Shown here: one piece after another, positions 1 through 5,840 of the stretch
How positions within the stretch are numbered: position 1 is the stretch's first letter
Layout: the number at the start of each line of letters is the position of its first letter
Assembly (NCBI GenBank): GCA_951801995.1
Contig: CATOOY010000020.1
Location: 1-19,945 of the forward strand
Direction of reading: 5' to 3'
Length of the DNA stretch: 19,945 bases
From: an uncultured Erysipelotrichaceae bacterium
GTDB taxonomy: Bacteria > Bacillota_I > Bacilli_A > RF39 > UBA660
Notes under the pieces: generated by a model
Told to the model about the DNA's origin: nothing
The model's database searches: none
Seen by the model: only the letters and a program-made list of their open reading frames with translations
Made by a program: the position numbers and the translations under genes

Positions 1-357
1 TATCGCTTTTTCTTTGCTTATTCTTATTTCTTTTTCTTCTATTTTATCTAACAATACATCTATATTTATCATAAGAGATTTATTATTGATAATTTCATAA
101 TAAAAATCATCTATATCTACATTGGCTTTTTCTAAATCATATTTATCATCTATATGAATATCAAATGGTATTTCAAATGAAAAATGGTCAATGATATTAC
201 TTGTATCTATAACTTTGTAATCTCCACTTATGGTAAAAATACCTGTTACTAGATTTTCTTTTTCTTTATGCAGTGTATGTTCTAATGAAATACTCGTGAT
301 TTCTGAAACCTCACTTTTAAATGGCATTTCTTTTTTAAACGGAATTGTTTTTTGCAT
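1..357 (-). CDS. spoVID: SpoVID-like spore coat morphogenetic protein, 5' part (runs off the left edge)
   Basis: The first 119 codons of a gene that continues past the left edge. The visible protein resembles the N-terminal domain of SpoVID, which drives encasement of the forespore by coat proteins: residues about 15-45 read EVSEITSISLEH followed by VTGIFTISGDYK, close to the EVSELLSISLDP...GSLELTGEY stretch I recall from B. subtilis SpoVID. A later FEIPFDIHI...VDIDDFYYEI segment matches the second half of that domain. ATG at 355-357 is preceded by a perfect AAGGAGGAAA site. The C-terminal LysM end is outside the window, so full identity cannot be checked. The gene lies 44 bases downstream of lon, and a SigE-type promoter sits in that gap. 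SpoVID also follows lon at some distance in Bacillus, which supports the call. Confidence 0.75.
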   Translation of the reverse strand, partial: MQKTIPFKKEMPFKSEVSEITSISLEHTLHKEKENLVTGIFTISGDYKVIDTSNIIDHFSFEIPFDIHIDDKYDLEKANVDIDDFYYEIINNKSLMINIDVLLDKIEEKEIRISKEKAI

Positions 358-378
358 ATATTTCCTCCTTCTACTTAG

Positions 379-407
379 ACTATATGAAAAAACAAAGCGA
401 ATTATTC
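379..407 (-). promoter_or_regulatory. Candidate SigE promoter for the SpoVID-like gene
   Basis: On the minus strand, GAATAAT (401-407) is separated by 14 bases from CATATAGT (379-386). This matches 6 of 7 and 6 of 8 positions of the mother-cell SigE consensus (KMATATT, 14 bases, CATACAHT). The predicted start would be near 372, just before the AAGGAGG site. It overlaps the lon terminator and the lon stop codon. B. subtilis spoVID is SigE-dependent, which fits. Confidence 0.5.
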
Positions 408-420
408 ACTTTGTTCTTTT
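387..420 (-). terminator. Intrinsic terminator of lon
   Basis: The minus-strand RNA folds into a 10-bp stem (arms 406-415 and 391-400, one G-U pair) with a 5-base loop, followed by a U run (387-392). The lon stop codon (402-404) lies mostly in the loop, so the hairpin begins inside the lon coding sequence. Confidence 0.75.
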
Positions 421-2612
421 AAAATTTTATAAACTTCTTCATAATGATTTACATAGTAAATTTTTATTCTTTTCTGTATTTCTTTTGGTATTTTTTTTGC
501 TTCTTCTTTATTTTCTTGTGGGAGAATAAAGGTATGAATTCCATTTTTATAACCATTTGTTACTTTTTCTATTATTTTTCCTACTCCTATTATTTTTCCA
601 GTTAGTGTCATTTCTCCTGTCATAGCCATTAAATTGCTTATTTTTAAATTGGTTATAGTGGATAATAGTACTGTTGTGAAAGCAATTCCTGCTGATGGTC
701 CATCTTTGGTTTTTTCTAGATAAGGAACATGAACATGAATATCTATATTTTCAAATATTTTTCCTTCTATTTTGAAAACACGAGTATTTGCTTTTAGATA
801 AGAAAGAGCAATTTGAATACTTTCTTTCATTTTGTTTCCAATTGTTCCTGTTATTTGTAAGTTCCCACTTCCCTTATAAGTACATGCTTCTGCTTTTACA
901 TATTCTCCTCCATAAGAGGTATAAGCTAGCAAATTTACTATTCCTATTTCTTTTCTATCTTTTAATTTATATATTGGATAAGGTGGTTCTTCTAAATAAC
1001 TGACTAAATCTTTTTTATGAATTATTACTTGCGTGACTGGCTTTTTTTCTAATGAACTTTCTGTAATAATTTTACGAATAATACCTGATAATTTTCTTTC
1101 TAAATCTCGGATACCTGCTTCTTTTGTATAGGTATCTATAATAGATATTAATGCATCTTTTTCAAAAATAACTGTTTCTTCTTCTAATTTATATTCTTTT
1201 AAAAGATATGGGATTAAATAGTTTTCTGCTATTACTCTTTTTTCTTCTAAGGAATATTCTTTTATATAAATTATTTCTAAACGATCTTTTAATTCTTCTT
1301 TTATATCTTCTTCTTTATTGGCAGTGGTAATAAAAAGGACACTACTTAAATCTATTTCTTCTTCAATATAATGATCCACAAAATATCTATTTTGTACAGG
1401 ATCCAATATTTCTAATAAGGTACTTTTTGGATCTCCCTGACCATTTTGAACCATTTTGTCAATTTCATCTATTAGAAAAACAGGGTTCATCGTTTTTGCT
1501 TTTTCTAAAGATGTGATTATTTTTCCAGGTCTTGCTCCTATATAACTTCTTCTATGTCCAATAAACTCACTTTCATCACTTACTCCACCTACAGACATTT
1601 TTACAAATTTACGATTTAAGGCTTTGGCTATAGAAAAGGCAAGTGTGGTCTTCCCTACACCTGGTGGTCCTATTAAACAAAGGATAGGACTTTTAATATT
1701 TGGATTTTTTTGTTTGACAGCTAAAAATTCTACAATACGTTTTTTTACACTTTCTAAAGCAAAATGTGTTTGATCTAGTTTTTCTTTTACTTTAATAAGT
1801 TCTAAGTTGTCTTCACTATATATTCCAAATGGTATTTTGGATAATACTTCTATATAATTTTGACAGATATTGGCTTCGATACTTGGTATTGGTAGTTCTT
1901 TCAATTTTTGTTTTTCTATTTCTAATCTTTTTTCAATATTGTTTGGATAATTGGTTTCTTTTTTCTTTTTTTCCTCTTTTTCTTGTCTTTTAATTTGGGC
2001 TACTTTCTTATAGGATTCAATAAAGGAAGGTGGCAATTTTTTTATGGACTCTTCCATATATTTTTCTACTACTTTCATTCTTTTTACAGCATCAAATTCT
2101 AGTAAGATTTTATTTTTTATATTCATTTCTTTGATAATTTTATTTGCTGTTATATCTACCATTTGTGATAATGTTTTGGCATGTTTTATGGGTTCTATTA
2201 CATCGTTACTGATGGTAGGTGTGATACTTGTAAAATATTTTACTCTTTCTTTGAAATTTTGCATTATTTCTTCTTCTTTTTCAATAGATGGATTTTCTAT
2301 TTTCTCTATTAATGTTTCCAATATTTCTGATTGTTTGGTTAAATAATTTGTAATGCGTGCTCTTTCTATACCTTTTATTACTATTTTATGGTTTCCATTC
2401 GGAAGAGCTTCTTTTCTTTCTATTTTAGAGATAATTCCTATATATGGTAATTCATTTTCTTGTTTGGTTCCGACTAAAATAAAATTATTGTGGAAAAAGG
2501 CAGCTGTATCTATAATATTTCTACTTTCTTCATTGTCTACTTCCAATTTTAATGTCGCATAAGGTAAAAAAGGAGTACTCCTTAATAATATTGCTGGTAA
2601 GTTTTTTTTCAT
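402..2612 (-). CDS. lon: ATP-dependent endopeptidase Lon
   Basis: Lon is a hexameric AAA+ serine-lysine protease that degrades misfolded and regulatory proteins in the cytoplasm. The order of domains is clear: an N-terminal substrate-binding LON domain (about 1-190), a coiled linker, an AAA+ module with Walker A GPPGVGKT near residue 315 and Walker B VFLIDEID near 380, and a C-terminal protease domain. The catalytic Ser is Ser640 in KDGPSAG, and the partner Lys aligns at Lys683 in IIEKVTNG, 43 residues later as in E. coli Lon. At 736 residues it is somewhat shorter than the usual 770-810. The start ATG has an AAGGAGG site 8-9 bases upstream. It has its own SigA promoter, and the next gene is a SpoVID-like coat gene. 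I see no CIRCE or CtsR operator upstream. Confidence 0.97.
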   Translation of the reverse strand: MKKNLPAILLRSTPFLPYATLKLEVDNEESRNIIDTAAFFHNNFILVGTKQENELPYIGIISKIERKEALPNGNHKIVIKGIERARITNYLTKQSEILETLIEKIENPSIEKEEEIMQNFKERVKYFTSITPTISNDVIEPIKHAKTLSQMVDITANKIIKEMNIKNKILLEFDAVKRMKVVEKYMEESIKKLPPSFIESYKKVAQIKRQEKEEKKKKETNYPNNIEKRLEIEKQKLKELPIPSIEANICQNYIEVLSKIPFGIYSEDNLELIKVKEKLDQTHFALESVKKRIVEFLAVKQKNPNIKSPILCLIGPPGVGKTTLAFSIAKALNRKFVKMSVGGVSDESEFIGHRRSYIGARPGKIITSLEKAKTMNPVFLIDEIDKMVQNGQGDPKSTLLEILDPVQNRYFVDHYIEEEIDLSSVLFITTANKEEDIKEELKDRLEIIYIKEYSLEEKRVIAENYLIPYLLKEYKLEEETVIFEKDALISIIDTYTKEAGIRDLERKLSGIIRKIITESSLEKKPVTQVIIHKKDLVSYLEEPPYPIYKLKDRKEIGIVNLLAYTSYGGEYVKAEACTYKGSGNLQITGTIGNKMKESIQIALSYLKANTRVFKIEGKIFENIDIHVHVPYLEKTKDGPSAGIAFTTVLLSTITNLKISNLMAMTGEMTLTGKIIGVGKIIEKVTNGYKNGIHTFILPQENKEEAKKIPKEIQKRIKIYYVNHYEEVYKILKEQSE

Positions 2613-2641
2613 AGTCTGGCCTCCTTATAAATTTGCCATTT

Positions 2642-2670
2642 ATTATATTACAAAAAAAAAGAAAAGTCTA
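2642..2670 (-). promoter_or_regulatory. SigA promoter of lon
   Basis: TAGACT (2665-2670), a 17-base spacer, then a perfect TATAAT (2642-2647), 30 bases before the lon start codon. The spacer is the 3' arm/U-tract region of the hairpin that ends the preceding gene, so terminator and promoter are nested. Confidence 0.65.
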
Positions 2671-2682
2671 TTTCTTTTTTTA
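2648..2682 (-). terminator. Probable intrinsic terminator after the U32 gene
   Basis: Minus-strand RNA has an A-rich arm ending AAAAAGAAA, a short loop around TAGAC, and a U-rich arm TTTTCTTTTTTTTT (2652-2664). The stem is almost all A-U with one central G-C, so it is weaker than the others in this window, but it starts right at the stop codon at 2680-2682. Confidence 0.5.
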
Positions 2683-4830
2683 TTTTTTTATGTATAAAAA
2701 TCTTATAGCGTTTACACCATAGTGATAATACCTTTCGTATGGCTTATCATCCATTTTTTGGTAATGGTAAATCGTGGTATAGTTTCTATTTTCTTTTATA
2801 TAATATTTATTTTTATATTTATCTATTAAATAAGCTTCTTTTATATTGTATGGAGATAATAAGTTATGTTTAGTGATCATGGCATCTTCATATCCATATA
2901 CAATTACTTCTACATTGGGATTTTGTTTATATCTTTTTTGATATGCGTTTATTATATTTTGTATTTGTTTTTCATTTAATTCATAGGAAAGTGTTACTCT
3001 TTTTACTCCTATATTATGTAAATAAGCTAGTGTATAGGAATTGACAACTCTAAAGGTAAAATCTGTATTTTTGTTTGGAAAGTAAGATAGGGCTCCTACT
3101 TCACTTACTAATACTTCTTTTTCTGTTTTATATTTTTGGTAATCTTCTACAATTCTAGGTAACTGGTAAAGGGTATTTTCCTTTTTATCTATGGTATAAA
3201 CATAGTCATAGTTTTGTTTTTCTTTTTCTTCAATGGGATAAAAGAAAGATGCTCCTTTTTTTTGTTCTTTGGAAAAATTTGGTACTTCTTTTTCATATAT
3301 TCCTTTTATTAAATTTGGTCTTTCTAATCTTTTTTTATTGATTGCTTCTATTGCTTCTCTTCTGATTGTATTTAATAGTATATTTGGTATAAATAATCCT
3401 TCTTCTAATTTTATTTCTAATTGGTTCCATATATAAGGTGTATTGCCTAATTTATTTAATTGTTTCAAAACTTCGTCTTTGGTAGTTATTCTTTTTTTTG
3501 CTTTTTCTATTTTTTCTTTGCTTTCTACTTCTATATAATGTATTTGGTCTTTTACTGATAAGGTTATTTTTTTATTTTCTTGAATAGTTATTTTCCCTTT
3601 TATTTCTATTCTTCTTGTTTTTTGTTTGATTTGTTCTTCTATTTGTTTTTCTAATTTAGCATCTGTTGTTTTGATAACGGTATCTCCTTTTTTTATAGGA
3701 AGTCTTTTCTTTATTTCTATTGTGAAACCTTTTTTAGCATATTTTACTTCTTTACCATTTTCTTTCATTTGGGTAATTAAAAATCCTTGATCTTCTTTTT
3801 CGTTTAATATACGAATACCATCTTGCATATTTAGATCTTCTTCTAAATGTATCCATATTCTTTTTTCATCCACTTTTTCTATTTTTCCAAGGGGTATTCC
3901 CATATGATTGGGTTTATATGTATTTACAACTTCTTCTCTTTTTTCATTTAATATATATCCTTTGGTAAACATACGATTATATAATAAGGTGATATTTTTG
4001 ATGTCTTCTTTGGTTATGTTTATTTTTCCTGTTTGGTAGTAAGAATCGATTGCTTTTCTATAGATGCTGGTTATAAAAAAGATATAAGATGGTTTTTTCA
4101 TTCTTCCTTCTATTTTTAAACTATCTATACCATGTTCTATTAGTGTATCTAGGTTTTCTAGTACATTTAAATCTTTCATACTTAGCAAATACCCTTTGTC
4201 TAAATATTTCATATTTATATCTCTTAATTCATATTTCTGTCTACATGTTCCTGCACACATACCTCTATTGCCACTTCTTTTTCCAACAAAATAGCTCATT
4301 AAACATTCTCCTGAATATCCCATGCATAAGGCTCCATGTGCAAATACTTCTATTTCTATGTTACTTTTTTCTTTTATTTTTTTTATTTCTTTGATATTTG
4401 TTTCACGAGCTAATACTACTCTTTTGATTCCTAAAGATTCTATGAAATGAACACCATCTAAGGAATGGATATTCATTTGGGTAGAAGCATGTATTTCTAT
4501 ATTTTGATAAGTCTGTTTTACTAAATCTATCATTCCTAAATCTTGCATAATAAGGGCATCTACATGTATATTTACTAAATTTTCTATGTATTTTAAGAAA
4601 GATGTTACTTCTTCTTCATAAACTATGGTATTTACTGTGATATATACTTTTACACCATAAAGATGGGCTAAATTTACTGCTTCTTCTAATTCTTCTAAAT
4701 TAAAGTTTTCAGCATAGTTTCTTGCTCCAAAATGTTTTCCACCAAGATATACAGCATCACACCCTGCATAGATGGCTGCTTTTAGGGATTCTTTGTTTCC
4801 TGCTGGGGATAAGAGTTCTATTTTTTTCAT
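2680..4830 (-). CDS. Large peptidase-U32-family protein (probable RNA hydroxylase, RlhA-like)
   Basis: A U32-family protein of 716 residues. Despite the family name, characterised members are prephenate-dependent RNA hydroxylases: RlhA acts on 23S rRNA C2501 and TrhP on tRNA U34. The N-terminal TIM-barrel half begins IELLSPAGNKESLKAA and contains HASTQMNIHS (about 114-123) and LKIEGRMKKPSYI. The four cysteines expected to hold an iron-sulfur cluster are present: Cys169 and Cys176 (HGALCMGYSGEC), Cys192 and Cys196 (GMCAGTC). The long C-terminal half fits the DUF3656-containing branch (RlhA-type, about 650 residues in E. coli) rather than the short tRNA enzymes, so rRNA is the more likely target, but this is inference. 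SD is GGTGAG at a short 4-base spacing. A terminator and the lon promoter follow directly. Confidence 0.85.
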   Translation of the reverse strand: MKKIELLSPAGNKESLKAAIYAGCDAVYLGGKHFGARNYAENFNLEELEEAVNLAHLYGVKVYITVNTIVYEEEVTSFLKYIENLVNIHVDALIMQDLGMIDLVKQTYQNIEIHASTQMNIHSLDGVHFIESLGIKRVVLARETNIKEIKKIKEKSNIEIEVFAHGALCMGYSGECLMSYFVGKRSGNRGMCAGTCRQKYELRDINMKYLDKGYLLSMKDLNVLENLDTLIEHGIDSLKIEGRMKKPSYIFFITSIYRKAIDSYYQTGKINITKEDIKNITLLYNRMFTKGYILNEKREEVVNTYKPNHMGIPLGKIEKVDEKRIWIHLEEDLNMQDGIRILNEKEDQGFLITQMKENGKEVKYAKKGFTIEIKKRLPIKKGDTVIKTTDAKLEKQIEEQIKQKTRRIEIKGKITIQENKKITLSVKDQIHYIEVESKEKIEKAKKRITTKDEVLKQLNKLGNTPYIWNQLEIKLEEGLFIPNILLNTIRREAIEAINKKRLERPNLIKGIYEKEVPNFSKEQKKGASFFYPIEEKEKQNYDYVYTIDKKENTLYQLPRIVEDYQKYKTEKEVLVSEVGALSYFPNKNTDFTFRVVNSYTLAYLHNIGVKRVTLSYELNEKQIQNIINAYQKRYKQNPNVEVIVYGYEDAMITKHNLLSPYNIKEAYLIDKYKNKYYIKENRNYTTIYHYQKMDDKPYERYYHYGVNAIRFLYIKK

Positions 4831-4845
4831 TTTCTCACCAAATTT

Positions 4846-4854
4846 ATTATAGCA
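4846..4854 (-). promoter_or_regulatory. Extended -10 promoter of the U32 gene
   Basis: TGC-TATAAT on the minus strand, an extended -10 element, 15 bases before the start codon. I could not find a credible -35 at 16-18 bases; that region is the U-tract of the upstream terminator. Confidence 0.45.
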
Positions 4855-4855
4855 T

Positions 4856-4888
4856 AAAAAAAAGTATCTTTATTTTATACCTTTTTTT
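4856..4888 (-). terminator. Intrinsic terminator after the deacetylase-like gene
   Basis: Minus-strand hairpin with arms at 4877-4888 (A-run plus GGTAT) and 4856-4867 (ATAC plus U-run), one G-U pair, loop of about 9 bases, and a run of eight U. It lies 43 bases beyond the stop codon and closes the four-gene cluster. Confidence 0.7.
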
Positions 4889-4930
4889 TATGTGATACTA
4901 TTCACTTTTCTTTAATCTTTATTATAGCTT

Positions 4931-5791
4931 TTATTTTGTTTCTTCGAGCAACTCTTGTAATGTTACTTCTTTTATTCCTTTGTTTTGGATATAAGATAAG
5001 ATGCTTGGTAATTCTTTTATAAGAGTATTTGTTATTTTAAATGTGACAATATCTCCTTTTTCTAGTTTTTCTTTTATAGTAATGTAAGGATTATTGGTTA
5101 TGATAAGGCTTGGCTGAATGGTATAATTTTGGTGTAAAGCACATATATCTAAAAATTCTTTCTTTTCTTCTTCAAGATAGCAATAGCTATGTTTTCTATT
5201 TGTAATTTTTTTTATAATTGTATTCATCCAAAGAAAAGAACTATCTTTGTAATTTCCATTATAGCTTAAATTTCCAAGATCATGTTTTAATCGTGCTATT
5301 TCGCTAACAAAATCATTATTCTCTTCAAACCAATATCCATCAAGGAAAAAAGTAAATAAGACTTTTTTTACTTTGGCTATATTTAATAATTCTTCTATAT
5401 TTTCTAAAGATACATTTTTATCTATTTTAAATATAAAACTTACCATTTCTTTTTGTTTATTACCTTTAATAATGTAATTGTTTAGATTTTCTTTTAGGAC
5501 AAATGTTGGGTAAATAGGTTCATATTCTAATAGGTTTTCGTTAAAATAACCAACATTTTTCATAGCTCTATAACTTTTTTCTATATTTATTTTTCTTCCA
5601 GCTATGCCTGGTATTACTTTGTTGTTTTCGATTTTGGCTTCTACTGGTTTTTCTTCATATTTTTCACTTTCTTCTTTAATATGAACCATAATATCATCCA
5701 TATTTTTCATAACAGTTGCTGTTTGATTTTTATAAATACACCCTATTGTAAGAAGTGTTATTACTCCAAGTGCACTAAAAAAATTCTTCAC
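4931..5791 (-). CDS. Membrane-anchored NodB-fold (polysaccharide deacetylase-like) protein lacking catalytic residues
   Basis: An N-terminal membrane segment (about residues 5-18, ending at Cys18; the TIGC sequence is a poor lipobox) precedes a polar linker and a NodB-like domain. VSFIFKID aligns with the VALTFDDGP motif of deacetylases, FFLDGYWFEENNDFVSEIARLKHDLGN with the TFFVTG...NPELVKEIAAAGHEIGN segment, and LSYNG with HSxxH. The paired Asp residues are replaced by Lys-Ile and both metal-binding His by Leu and Gly, so this is probably a pseudo-enzyme that binds rather than deacetylates glycan. A GTG exists at 5798-5800, but it forms part of the AGGTGA ribosome site. GTG at 5789-5791, 6 bases after that site, is the better start. 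It is last in the four-gene cluster, and its start codon lies in a hairpin. Function is not known. Confidence 0.7.
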   Translation of the reverse strand: MKNFFSALGVITLLTIGCIYKNQTATVMKNMDDIMVHIKEESEKYEEKPVEAKIENNKVIPGIAGRKINIEKSYRAMKNVGYFNENLLEYEPIYPTFVLKENLNNYIIKGNKQKEMVSFIFKIDKNVSLENIEELLNIAKVKKVLFTFFLDGYWFEENNDFVSEIARLKHDLGNLSYNGNYKDSSFLWMNTIIKKITNRKHSYCYLEEEKKEFLDICALHQNYTIQPSLIITNNPYITIKEKLEKGDIVTFKITNTLIKELPSILSYIQNKGIKEVTLQELLEETK

Positions 5792-5827
5792 TTTTATCAC
5801 CTAATAAAGGATATGAAGAATTCTTTT
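5777..5827 (-). terminator. Hairpin between the SecA gene and the next gene; terminator-like and covering a start codon
   Basis: Arms 5814-5827 and 5777-5790 pair over 14 bp with one G-U, enclosing a 23-base loop. The 3' arm ends in seven U. The loop holds the AGGTGA ribosome site and the first base of the GTG start; the other two bases of the start codon are paired. It may be an attenuator, a translation switch, or both. Confidence 0.45.
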
Positions 5828-5840
5828 TGTTATTCTTTCT

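Noticed and set aside
402..2612. Lon as a truncated pseudogene because it is short
   Set aside because: All domains, Walker motifs and the Ser640-Lys683 pair are present with normal spacing; the frame, ribosome site and terminator are intact.
2613..2680. Heat-shock operator (CIRCE or CtsR box) upstream of lon
   Set aside because: No TTAGCACTC-N9-GAGTGCTAA and no GGTCAAA direct repeat; only a SigA promoter is visible.
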